From: Candidatus Poribacteria bacterium
GTDB lineage: Bacteria > Poribacteria > WGA-4E > WGA-3G
Assembly (NCBI GenBank): GCA_026702755.1
Contig: JAPPBX010000088.1
Coordinates: forward strand, 1 to 55,707
Direction of reading: 5' to 3'
Length of the DNA: 55,707 nucleotides
Program-made: the position numbers and the translations under genes
The notes under the pieces: model-generated
Seen by the model: only the letters and a program-made list of their open reading frames with translations
Databases searched by the model: none
What the model was told of the DNA's origin: nothing
Shown here: positions 1 through 8,355 of the stretch, piece after piece
Layout: each line of letters begins with the position of its first letter
Position numbering within the stretch: position 1 is the stretch's first letter

Positions 1-27
1 CGTGTTCAAAGTTTCTGGCTAAAACCC

Positions 28-118
28 GGCGCAGTTAGAAACAGCGCCTACCGGGCCTGGGGATCAATGCCACCATTTTTCTAAAATTGACAGTTATGGT
101 GCGGTTGCAAACCACACC
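28..118 (+). repeat. two 21-nt hairpin repeats followed by CCTACCGG
   Basis: Two copies of a dispersed hairpin lie at 28-48 and 98-118. The first has arms GGCGC/GCGCC and inner GTT/AAC around a short loop. The second has GGTG/CACC and GGTT/AACC. Each is followed directly by TACCGG. Other members of the same length occur at 30189, 38377, 44794 and 45501. Nothing else is visible in 1-190, which is the spacer downstream of the minus-strand gene ending at 191. Confidence 0.6.
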
Positions 119-190
119 TACCGGATCTGGGGCGAATTAGAATTACCGATTTAAATAATTAAACTTCATCAAAGTGCGCCTATCTACTCG

Positions 191-673
191 TTACTCTATA
201 TCTCTCTGTATCTGATACCGCGCTTCCATCCCGCTATCCCAATCACAATCGAGACAGAACATCACCTTCGGTCCCAAGTACTGGATGTTTTTACTGTCAC
301 ACTCTGGACATATTTTTATCGGCTTTTCTATTTCGTCCTCTGCGTTGTGTTGGAAAATATTCAGGTAGTATATCTTTAACTCACCCGGGTAACGATGTCC
401 CATCGGACAACGAATCAGATTGGAACTATTGTCCGTGAAGCGTTCCATTGTTTCCCGAAGAAACGTCAAGCGGTGCTGACAGACGGGACAGGGGTTAGGG
501 GTCAATTCTTTTACGATGACGAGGTCTGTGTCTTCCGCTCGGATAGAGACTGTCAAGGCGAGGTGATGTGCGAGTTGCAAATGCGATACGCCTTGGGTTC
601 CAAGCTTTTCAGCGAGTTCCGAGACAATTTTCGCGTAACTTTGTGGGCTTAGGACCAATTCCGTTGGAATCAT
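191..673 (-). CDS. zinc-ribbon-like hypothetical protein
   Basis: Encodes 160 residues of unknown function. The N-terminal 50 residues are probably helical. The rest carries cysteine pairs typical of small zinc ribbons: CPVC at about 62-65, a later C-P-M-G-H, CPEC near 122-125 and CLDC near 139-142. These could bind one or two structural zinc ions and suggest nucleic-acid or protein binding, which is inference. There is no signal peptide, so it is probably cytoplasmic. The ATG at 673 is preceded by AAAGGG, a usable ribosome site. It lies 86 nt downstream of another small minus-strand gene and is probably co-transcribed with it. I do not recognise a named family. Confidence 0.6.
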   Translation of the reverse strand: MIPTELVLSPQSYAKIVSELAEKLGTQGVSHLQLAHHLALTVSIRAEDTDLVIVKELTPNPCPVCQHRLTFLRETMERFTDNSSNLIRCPMGHRYPGELKIYYLNIFQHNAEDEIEKPIKICPECDSKNIQYLGPKVMFCLDCDWDSGMEARYQIQRDIE

Positions 674-759
674 CGTTCCGCCCTTTAAGCTGGAGAGAAG
701 CCGATAGATGCGTTCTAAAATGGGCAGCCACCTCCTGTAATTTCGTAATGGAAAGAGAA

Positions 760-1140
760 TTAGACTGTCCTGCCTTCAGTTGGTTCAGAAGCTAAGGGTG
801 TTTCGTTACTCCGCGCGAGGGGTGATGATGATGCACCTCTCTGGGAACGGTAAGCGTCAGCAGGTTGATTTCGGATTAAGATCAGGTCTTCTCCATCACG
901 TTCAATGATGTCATTTTGCATTAACGTGATTTCAAACTTTCGCATACTGGTCATAAAGTTGATGGTGACACGTGCCGCTGCTTCCAACTTAATTTGCCAA
1001 CCGGTTTCAGTTTTCGTTCGAGTGAATCGATCACCAATATCAAGCGACTGCATTTGCACAGCGTTAATAATTATGCCGCTTTGTGCTTGCATCTGATTTT
1101 GGGTTTCGGTTGCATTCTCGTTAGTGTTTTGTTCCGCCAT
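760..1140 (-). CDS. small hypothetical protein
   Basis: Encodes 126 residues not matching a family I recognise. The first 20 residues are rich in Asn, Gln, Glu and Thr. The centre (about 22-90) alternates hydrophobic and charged residues as expected for a small beta-rich domain. The tail is Ser/Pro/Arg-rich and likely disordered. No signal peptide or membrane segment is seen. The ATG at 1140 is preceded by GAGGTGGAG, a strong ribosome site, and a near-consensus promoter lies at 1176-1205. It is the first gene of a probable two-gene unit with the zinc-ribbon protein downstream. Confidence 0.6.
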   Translation of the reverse strand: MAEQNTNENATETQNQMQAQSGIIINAVQMQSLDIGDRFTRTKTETGWQIKLEAAARVTINFMTSMRKFEITLMQNDIIERDGEDLILIRNQPADAYRSQRGASSSPLARSNETPLASEPTEGRTV

Positions 1141-1175
1141 GTGCTACTCCACCTCTATAAATATGAATTGCGGAT

Positions 1176-1205
1176 ATTTTAGCATAGAGGGTTGTCTATT
1201 GTCAA
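1176..1205 (-). promoter_or_regulatory. sigma70-type promoter for the minus-strand pair
   Basis: On the minus strand, TTGACA (1200-1205) is followed after 18 nt by TAAAAT (1176-1181). The -35 is perfect and the -10 matches five of six positions. The ATG at 1140 follows with a leader of about 30 nt that contains the ribosome site. Confidence 0.6.
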
Positions 1206-1278
1206 AATTATTTTTATGTATCCTTGGGGATGCGCTGAACCTTGTTAGTGGGGTATTTCGTCCTCCATAGAGAAGAAA

Positions 1279-1388
1279 GTCGGGAATCGGAGTTGAGAGT
1301 CGGGAATCGGAGTTCCCTCCTACCGGAAAGAAAAAGCAGGTTGAGAGTCGGGAATCGGAGTTCCCTCCTACCGGAAAGAAAAAGCAGG
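1279..1388 (+). repeat. 48-nt tandem repeat, 2.3 copies
   Basis: Two identical 48-nt copies lie at 1293-1340 and 1341-1388, and a partial copy starts at 1279. Each contains GGGAA...TTCCC, a small hairpin, followed by TCCTACCGG. This tail is shared with the dispersed hairpins at 28, 98 and 44794. The array fills most of the gene-free stretch 1206-1444; nothing else is seen there. Confidence 0.8.
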
Positions 1389-1444
1389 TTGACAGCTGCT
1401 TCTGAATTAGATTATAATATGTTGTGAAAGGATTGAAACCAGAT

Positions 1445-3820
1445 ATGCGATTCACCTATTTTTGGCCCGGGTGGGCAGTTGCGCTCGGTATTGGCATCGT
1501 CATCGGTATAACTGTATTCTTTTATTTGCGGGTCGCGCGCCCCATAGATCCAAGATATAGATTTTTACTTGTCGTGCTGCGGGTCGTTGCAGCGTCGATT
1601 CTGCTTGGATGTCTCTTGGCACCTGTTGTCATTGAAAAGAAGGATGTCACGCCGTCAACGCATCTTTCCATTTTAGTGGATACCTCTCGAAGTATGCAAC
1701 TCGTCGATCCGTCTACACGTGGGATGTCCGAATCAAGGATCAGTCAGGTAAATCAACTTCTATTCAATGCACCACAGCAATTCCTGCAAACTTTACAGGA
1801 CAGGTTTGAGGTTCATCTTTATCCTTTTGATACGGGACTGCATCAAAGCGTTCTCTTGGTACAAGATGACAGTCCTCCTATGCCAGCGTTTGAACCGGAA
1901 GGCGCACTCACTGATATTGGAGCCGCTGTTCGAGAGGCGGCAGCAGCATGGAAAGGGCAACAGAGTGCTGGTATTGTCCTTATTACAGATGGTGCACACA
2001 ATTCTGGGCAATTTCCGTTGGAACAGATGACTGCATTGGAGGTGCCAATCTATCCGATAGGTGTCGGTTCTGCGGATCCACCGAAAGATATTCAGATTCA
2101 ACGTGTTGACTACACACCGATTGCTTACACAAACCATGAAAGCATTGTTCGTGTAAGCGTTATGCAAACGGGCTACACTGGTAAAACAACACGACTCTCT
2201 TTGCGAGAGGCGAAGAATAAGCGTTTCATAGATGACGCAACCTTGACGTTTGAACCGCATCAGGACGCAGATTCCACGAGTGACAGCACAAAACAGGTTG
2301 TTGAATTAAAGTTGACACCTCAGACAGAGGGGAACTTTCAATATACTGTTATGCTTCCAACGCTTGACGGTGAACTCACGGAGGCAAACAATCAAAAGAC
2401 ATTTTCGGTGAAGGTTGTAAAAGCGAAACTCAACGTTTTTTATCTGGAAAGCGCACCGAGGTGGGACTACACGTTCTTAAAACGAGCATTGGAGCGGGAC
2501 CCGGATATTGAGGCGACTTGTGCGATTTTATCGTCCAATAGGTTAAATGCGGGACTTACTGGGACTGCACTCAACCGCTTAGATGGGTACTATCCACAAG
2601 CAACGCCAGTATCGGACACGCCACGATTTCCCGAAACGCTGACTGCACTTTCCGAGTATGATGTCCTGATTTTAGGTGATTTGGAGGCAGCGCATCTTAC
2701 CGAAAACCAACAACGCGCAATTGTTGACTTCGTTGAAACGCAGGGGAAATCGATTATCTTTCTGCCCTCTCGGCGTATGCTCAGTCTGAATGGACTTGGA
2801 ACCACAGAGTTGGCGCAGCTTTTACCGATTGAGATTCCGCGAAACGGGTGTCGTGTAGAGGATATGGAATTCACTGTGCAGCCGACTCCATCCGGAGCGT
2901 TTCACCCGATGTTGCAGCTGAGTGATACACAAACGGGCCGAACCGAAATGTTAGGCGAGAGCAGTGTAACTTTATGGCGAAATATGCCGGCGTTGTCGAG
3001 GTCCTTTAGTGGATTTCGTCTCAGGGGCGGTGCCACCCCTCTGATGGAGAACGGGAAAGGTACACCGATTCTGATTCTTCAGAGAGCAGGATTGGGCAAA
3101 AGTCTACTCATCGCTGCAGAAGGTCTCTGGAATTGGGACTTCGGGGTTAAAACGTTTAAAGACACTCGCTATCACACGATCTATCCGCGCTTTTGGGCAC
3201 AGGTGTTGCGATGGATGGCAACAGACACCGACGACAAGAACATATACCTTACGACTGATGCCTCGGCTTACGCAATAGGGGATACAGCGAAGGTTACAGC
3301 GTATTTGTACTCTGAAACATATCAACCCCAAGCAGGCGCGACGGTGCAGATTGAAGTGATGCCACCCGATGGAGCGACCTTCCAACTCCAGATTCGCTCA
3401 GCGATTGAAAGCACTAATGAAGGGGTGACACACCAAAATACAATCGCCAACATGGGGAACCTCTACACGGCTCAATTCGCACTACGACAGAAGGGGAACT
3501 ACCGTATTCGCGCAACGGGTAGAAGTGGCAATCTAAACTTAGGCGAGGATCGGCTCGATATTTTCGTCCACCCGCAGCTTGCGGAATTAGAGAGTCCGCA
3601 ACTCAATGAGGACTTACTGAAACAACTCGCCTCGCAAACGGGTGGTGCCTATTTTCCGATCGCTGATGCGGAATTGATGCTTGAGAACATTGCCGATGTT
3701 CAAAACGCGATGTTTGTCGATGCTGAACGTGAACTCTGGGCACATCCTTTGATTCTTCTTACAGTCGTTGGGTTGTTGGGAACTGAATGGTTTTTGCGCA
3801 AGCGGATTGGAATGACTTGA
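1445..3820 (+). CDS. vWA/amidotransferase-like membrane protein
   Basis: Large membrane-anchored protein of about 790 residues. Two N-terminal membrane helices are followed by a von Willebrand A domain whose metal site DTSRS and later TDGAHNSG are clear, then beta-rich segments, a class I glutamine-amidotransferase-like fold (the region of SEYDVLILGDLE), and a C-terminal membrane helix. Such proteins belong to the BatA-like, MoxR-linked group, thought to act in envelope assembly or stress; their exact activity is unknown. It is followed by DUF4159 and a DUF4175-like gene, the usual order, but no moxR or DUF58 gene is upstream. A GTG at 1424 is in frame, but ATG 1445 fits the AAAGG at 1427-1431 better. 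Confidence 0.8.
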   Translation: MRFTYFWPGWAVALGIGIVIGITVFFYLRVARPIDPRYRFLLVVLRVVAASILLGCLLAPVVIEKKDVTPSTHLSILVDTSRSMQLVDPSTRGMSESRISQVNQLLFNAPQQFLQTLQDRFEVHLYPFDTGLHQSVLLVQDDSPPMPAFEPEGALTDIGAAVREAAAAWKGQQSAGIVLITDGAHNSGQFPLEQMTALEVPIYPIGVGSADPPKDIQIQRVDYTPIAYTNHESIVRVSVMQTGYTGKTTRLSLREAKNKRFIDDATLTFEPHQDADSTSDSTKQVVELKLTPQTEGNFQYTVMLPTLDGELTEANNQKTFSVKVVKAKLNVFYLESAPRWDYTFLKRALERDPDIEATCAILSSNRLNAGLTGTALNRLDGYYPQATPVSDTPRFPETLTALSEYDVLILGDLEAAHLTENQQRAIVDFVETQGKSIIFLPSRRMLSLNGLGTTELAQLLPIEIPRNGCRVEDMEFTVQPTPSGAFHPMLQLSDTQTGRTEMLGESSVTLWRNMPALSRSFSGFRLRGGATPLMENGKGTPILILQRAGLGKSLLIAAEGLWNWDFGVKTFKDTRYHTIYPRFWAQVLRWMATDTDDKNIYLTTDASAYAIGDTAKVTAYLYSETYQPQAGATVQIEVMPPDGATFQLQIRSAIESTNEGVTHQNTIANMGNLYTAQFALRQKGNYRIRATGRSGNLNLGEDRLDIFVHPQLAELESPQLNEDLLKQLASQTGGAYFPIADAELMLENIADVQNAMFVDAERELWAHPLILLTVVGLLGTEWFLRKRIGMT

Positions 3821-3852
3821 GGAACTGAAAGCCTGTGTAGCAGGCGAAAAAT

Positions 3853-4545
3853 ATGATACTATCAATTAAATGGAAACTATTTTGGGTCGGTTGCCTCCTA
3901 CTTTGTGCGATGATTGGAACACACGGATGGCAAGGTTTGCTGGCTTCCAATGTCCCACTAACGATCGCACAAGTTCACTATGGCGGCGGTGGCGATTGGT
4001 ACGGCGACGCGACGACGATTAAGAATTGGCTCCGGCTCGTCCGAACCCGAACAGGTATTGAAACCGCTAAGGATAGGGTAATCCTTAAGTTGACGGATCA
4101 TACGCTTTATCAATACCCGATGCTCTACTTGGTAGGACACGGGAATATTCGGTTGACCGAGAGTGAAGTTGAGGCGTTGCGTGACTATCTCACGCGGGGC
4201 GGCTTCCTATTCGCCAATGACGATTACGGACTTGATGAAAGTTTTCGCCGTGAAATGCGTCGGGTCTTTCCAGAACAGGAGTTGCAACCGATACCGAATA
4301 CACATCTAATTTATCGCTGCTTCTATGAACTGAAAGGCTTACCGAAAATTCATGTGCATGATACGGAGCCTGCCCAAGGATTTGGACTCTTTCACGACGG
4401 ACGCATGGTTGTTTATTACGCTTACAGTGCTGACATCGGGGATGGGCTTGAAGATGCCGATGTACATCCAGATGATACCCCCCAAGTACGCGAACTTGCG
4501 GCAAAGATGGCAGTAAATATCGCTGTATATGCCCTAACGCATTAA
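3853..4545 (+). CDS. DUF4159 domain protein, exported
   Basis: Encodes 230 residues. An N-terminal hydrophobic segment of about 30 residues is a signal peptide or anchor. The rest matches the DUF4159 pattern: an opening strand VPLTIAQVHYGGGGDWYGD, a middle PMLYLVGHG, LRDYLTRGGFLFANDDYG, and a late segment on display of a receiver- or amidotransferase-like fold. The family has no proven reaction. It lies 32 nt after the vWA gene and shares its probable transcript. In many bacteria DUF4159 genes accompany MoxR/vWA/DUF4175 genes, so a role as a partner in one envelope complex is likely but inferred. Confidence 0.8.
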   Translation: MILSIKWKLFWVGCLLLCAMIGTHGWQGLLASNVPLTIAQVHYGGGGDWYGDATTIKNWLRLVRTRTGIETAKDRVILKLTDHTLYQYPMLYLVGHGNIRLTESEVEALRDYLTRGGFLFANDDYGLDESFRREMRRVFPEQELQPIPNTHLIYRCFYELKGLPKIHVHDTEPAQGFGLFHDGRMVVYYAYSADIGDGLEDADVHPDDTPQVRELAAKMAVNIAVYALTH

Positions 4546-4555
4546 AGGAGGTTCT

Positions 4556-4684
4556 CGGTTATCAGTTTTCGGTTATCAGTTTTCAGGGACAAGAGGTACT
4601 GTGGCTGCCACAAGAACCCTCTTAACTCTCACTGCGAGGCAAACTGATGACTCTTCCTCTGACAACTAATAACTGACAACTATT
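4556..4684 (+). repeat. inverted heptad-repeat tracts in the leader
   Basis: The spacer before the 1204-residue gene holds two facing tracts. At 4556-4586 the minus strand reads CTGAAAA, CTGATAA, CCGAAAA, CTGATAA. At 4659-4684 the plus strand reads CTGACAA, CTAATAA, CTGACAA. The period is seven bases. They could pair across a ~70-nt centre. Similar tracts occur at 33028-33189, 40686-40737, 43088-43134 and 45524-45553. Confidence 0.6.
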
Positions 4685-4689
4685 ATACG

Positions 4690-7600
4690 ATGGAAACACG
4701 AGATGTGAACCGTGCTTACGAAAATATTATGACGCGCTTGCGTGCCGTTCGGCGACAATGGCGATGGCTCGTTTTCTCCGAAAGTGTACTAAAATGCTTT
4801 GCGATTCTTGCGCTGCTGATGACAAGCACGCTTATCATTTTAACCGTTAGTTTTCAAGCATGGCAGTTTCCTTTCTCGCGTTGGATACGTATCGCGATCC
4901 TTTTGTTGGCAATAGGCGGTGCTATCTATGCGGTCATCCGAATACTTATTCTACCTCTCCGCGGTAAATTCACGGATACTGCGGTCGCGGCGCGCCTTGA
5001 ATCGACACAGACGGAAACGGAATTTTCCTCCGAAAACCGAATCCTCAGTGCTATCCAGCTTCGGAAAAACTTAACAGATAATCCGCTTGGATATGCGCCT
5101 GAGTTTATCGAACACCTTATCGTTCAAGCCAGTCAAGACGTAGAACAGGTCCAACCTAAGAGGGTATTCCAAACCGAGTTTCAGAAGATTAAACGAAATG
5201 CTGGTATCGCTGTCGCAGGTGCTGTGCTTCTTTTGCTTACACATCTTCTCTTACCTACGGCTTTTACAGGCTTTGCACTGGCATTTCAAACCTTACCAAA
5301 AGCACTACAGGAAGATGCATCATATCTGAAAGACACCATTCAAATTACAGAGATCCAACCCGGCAGTATCCAAATTGAACGGGGGAGCGATGTTAAGGTG
5401 ACTGCCAAAGTAGATGGACATTTCGACGCGCCTGTCTCGCTTTACTATCGCGTTGGAAGTGTTGATGAGGTGACATCAACCGCTGAATGGCAACCGCTAC
5501 CGATGTACCGTACCTCCATTGACCCTGGGCGCGTCTCACAAACTTCTGATACGCTATTTCCATACAGGGCGACACTTGAAAATGTGGCGCGTCCGCTTCA
5601 ATATTATATCTCTGTCAATGGGGTGGTATCGGCACGGTACCAGGTGACAATCAGCAATGAGCCAATTGTCACGCAGTTCCAGTATCGACTCAATTACCCA
5701 GCCTACACGCAGCTGCAGCCCCAAACGCTTCCCGCGGACATCGGAGACATTCAAGTGCTTTTTGGAACGGAAATTGTGTTCACTGGGAAGAGCAATAAAC
5801 CACTTCAGAAGGCATCCCTCGTCTTTGAAACGTCAGGCGACGTTCCATTAGAAATTAAGGAAAAACATTTACAAGAGACTATTACACAAGATGGAAGAGT
5901 GGAAGGGTGGAAGGGTGGAAGGGTGGAAGGGTGGAAGGATGAGAGAATAGAAGGATCTTTTATTGCGCAACAGAGTGAGAATTATCATATCCAAATTACA
6001 GATGTTGAGGGTTTCACAAATCGGGACCCGGTGAAGTATATGCTCACTGTTCTGGAGGATGCCGCACCTGAAGTTGCTATCATTGAACCAGCACGGGATA
6101 CCGTCTTGGATGACGCTATGCTGGTAGAACTAAAGGTAGAAGCCACAGACGATTATGGCATACAGGAACTCCAATTGGTATATCGTGTTGAGAGTGAAGG
6201 TGCCGAAGAGGTGAATGTCCCGTTGAAGCGTTGGGATTCAGCGGGTACCGCTGTGCGCAGCTCGGTTTCTGTGACATACGCATGGGACGTGGATCGGATT
6301 GGCATTTTTCCGGGTGAAGTGCTTGCTTATTACGTCCAAGCATTGGATATCGACAACGTCTCAGGACCGAATATCGGGAAATCTCATACCTATACGCTCC
6401 GTTTCCCGTCTCTCTCCGAATTATACGATGCAATTGCTTCCGAACAAGAGGTTGAACAACAAGGACTTGAAGAGCTTGTTGACGAACAGGCGGATGCTAC
6501 CGGTTTGGTTGACACGCTCCTTGATAAGATTAGGAAGAGCCAGGAGCTTACCCTCAACGATGAGAGCGTGATGCAGCAGGTGCTTGAAAATCAGAAGCAG
6601 ATTGAGGAAACAGCCAAGCAGCTGATCGAAGATATGAAGCAGACGGCAAAGGAGATGGAGCAGGATCAGCTCTTTGATACTGAGACGATCGAAAAATATC
6701 AGGAACTGCAAAATCTGATGGAGAAAGCACTTTCTGAAGAGCATAAAGAACTTTTGCGGAAACTTTCAGAAGCACTGGCGAAACAACAGATGAACGAGCA
6801 AGAGCAGTCGATGACGGAAGCGAATCTCAATCAGGAACAGTTTTTACAACAATTGGAACGCGCCAAGTCGCTTTATGAACAGATACTTCTCCAACAAAGA
6901 CTTGAGGCTGCCGCCAAACAAGCGAAGGCTCTCGCTGAACAACAGAAGCAGCTGATGGATACGTTGGAATCGGAGGCACAATCCGCGCCTATAAATGATC
7001 TTGCACAAAAGGAGGACAGAGTCGCAAGCGAATTTGAACATCTCAGCGAAGAGTTAGATGAACTCGGCACAGAGATGAAAGATATGGCTCAAAACAGTGA
7101 CAATGCTCCACCGCAAATAGAGCGGCTTGCGGACGAGATCAAACGGCTCAATCAGTTTGCCCGCGATCAGAATTTGTCGGAAATGCTTGAGGCAACCAGT
7201 GAAAGTCTCCGAAGTGGACAGAACAGTGAGGCACTCGAATCGGGGCGAGAAGCGCAACAGACACTCACAGAGGTCGCGCAAGGATTGGATAACGCGCTCG
7301 CATTCATGGAGGGTGCGAATGCGAACGAAACGCTGACCGCAATGCAGGAAGCCGTTCAAAGTGGGCTGCATCTCTCACATCTCCATGAAAAGGTGCTCAC
7401 CCAAACCAATGACATTCTCATCGCTGGGCAAACTGATGCCTATATCCCGAATGAGATCGTGCGCTTGCAGCAACTCGCTGCCGATGAACTCGGTGCGGCG
7501 GAGAGCATTACCCAACTTTCCAGTAAGCTTTGGGAGTTAGGGAATCGCCAGATGGAGGTGCCGCCTGAAGTGATAATGCATCTTAACGCCTCAAACGATG

Positions 7601-8304
7601 CACTCTCGCGTGCTGCACGGGCATTGGAGGATAGACAGCCGAACCTCGCACTGCCGATCCAAAGGGCTGCACTTGCCGATCTCAATCAGGCAATCTTTGA
7701 ACTGCTTGACGCGATGGCACAGATGAATCAGCAGATGGGTGCCAGCGGGTTTGAGAATATGATGGAACAGTTGCAACAACTTGCCGAGAGTCAGGAACAA
7801 CTGAACGAGATGGCGCAGAACTTGAACCAGCAGCTGCGAGAACAGGGGCGAACTCCCGGACTTGAACAGATGATGCAGCAACTCGCCGACCAACAGCAGC
7901 TTATTCGAGAGGCAGCCGAACGACTCGCTGAACGGGCAGAGCAGATGGCACAGATGCTCGGCAGTCTTGAAGATGTTGCTGAGGAGATGACAGAGGTTGA
8001 AAAATCGCTTCGTCAAGGTGAACTTGACGAGCAGGTACTCGATAGACAAGCGCAGATTTTGACGCGGATGCTCGACAGTCTGAAATCGCTGCAGAAACGG
8101 GATGTCGGTAAACAGCGCAAGGCGGAAGTCGCTGAAAATCCTGAGGCACCTGCACAGGAAGTTCCGCCTTTGCACCCTGAATTACTCGAAATCGTTCGGA
8201 AGTTAGAAATGACACCGCACGCAAAAGAGTTTGAGGACATTCCGTTCCAGTATCGAGAGCAGCTACGAAAGTATTTTAAAGCACTTTCGCAGAAAACACA
8301 GTAA
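4690..8304 (+). CDS. large DUF4175-like membrane coiled-coil protein
   Basis: Encodes 1204 residues. Two membrane helices lie at about 31-52 and 66-90, a third at about 172-197. Residues 200-580 look like extracytoplasmic beta sandwiches. From about 580 to 1190 the chain is rich in Gln, Glu, Leu and Met with long heptads, clearly coiled coil. This matches the DUF4175-like proteins that follow DUF4159 genes; a scaffold role is inferred. An 8-bp repeat (GTGGAAGG, five units) at 5899-5938 encodes a low-complexity insert near residues 401-418. The start ATG has no Shine-Dalgarno sequence and sits directly after a heptad tract. Many antisense open frames here are shadows of the coiled coil. Confidence 0.8.
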   Translation: METRDVNRAYENIMTRLRAVRRQWRWLVFSESVLKCFAILALLMTSTLIILTVSFQAWQFPFSRWIRIAILLLAIGGAIYAVIRILILPLRGKFTDTAVAARLESTQTETEFSSENRILSAIQLRKNLTDNPLGYAPEFIEHLIVQASQDVEQVQPKRVFQTEFQKIKRNAGIAVAGAVLLLLTHLLLPTAFTGFALAFQTLPKALQEDASYLKDTIQITEIQPGSIQIERGSDVKVTAKVDGHFDAPVSLYYRVGSVDEVTSTAEWQPLPMYRTSIDPGRVSQTSDTLFPYRATLENVARPLQYYISVNGVVSARYQVTISNEPIVTQFQYRLNYPAYTQLQPQTLPADIGDIQVLFGTEIVFTGKSNKPLQKASLVFETSGDVPLEIKEKHLQETITQDGRVEGWKGGRVEGWKDERIEGSFIAQQSENYHIQITDVEGFTNRDPVKYMLTVLEDAAPEVAIIEPARDTVLDDAMLVELKVEATDDYGIQELQLVYRVESEGAEEVNVPLKRWDSAGTAVRSSVSVTYAWDVDRIGIFPGEVLAYYVQALDIDNVSGPNIGKSHTYTLRFPSLSELYDAIASEQEVEQQGLEELVDEQADATGLVDTLLDKIRKSQELTLNDESVMQQVLENQKQIEETAKQLIEDMKQTAKEMEQDQLFDTETIEKYQELQNLMEKALSEEHKELLRKLSEALAKQQMNEQEQSMTEANLNQEQFLQQLERAKSLYEQILLQQRLEAAAKQAKALAEQQKQLMDTLESEAQSAPINDLAQKEDRVASEFEHLSEELDELGTEMKDMAQNSDNAPPQIERLADEIKRLNQFARDQNLSEMLEATSESLRSGQNSEALESGREAQQTLTEVAQGLDNALAFMEGANANETLTAMQEAVQSGLHLSHLHEKVLTQTNDILIAGQTDAYIPNEIVRLQQLAADELGAAESITQLSSKLWELGNRQMEVPPEVIMHLNASNDALSRAARALEDRQPNLALPIQRAALADLNQAIFELLDAMAQMNQQMGASGFENMMEQLQQLAESQEQLNEMAQNLNQQLREQGRTPGLEQMMQQLADQQQLIREAAERLAERAEQMAQMLGSLEDVAEEMTEVEKSLRQGELDEQVLDRQAQILTRMLDSLKSLQKRDVGKQRKAEVAENPEAPAQEVPPLHPELLEIVRKLEMTPHAKEFEDIPFQYREQLRKYFKALSQKTQ
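5899..5938 (+). repeat. 8-bp tandem repeat GTGGAAGG x5 inside a gene
   Basis: Five perfect copies of GTGGAAGG run in line, preceded by one diverged copy (ATGGAAGA, 5891-5898). Eight is not a multiple of three, so gain or loss of one unit would shift the frame of the 1204-residue protein after about residue 415. Confidence 0.9.
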
Positions 8305-8355
8305 GTGGGTTTGTCTGAGATTAGGTTCTGTTGAAACAGCGTGGTGGAAGAATTC

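Noticed and set aside
1293-1388. CRISPR-like array
   Set aside because: The 48-nt units are contiguous and identical with no spacers; no cas genes are present.
1144-1455. 103-codon minus-strand frame over the tandem repeat
   Set aside because: Its protein is just the translated repeat and it overlaps a promoter and the start of the vWA gene.
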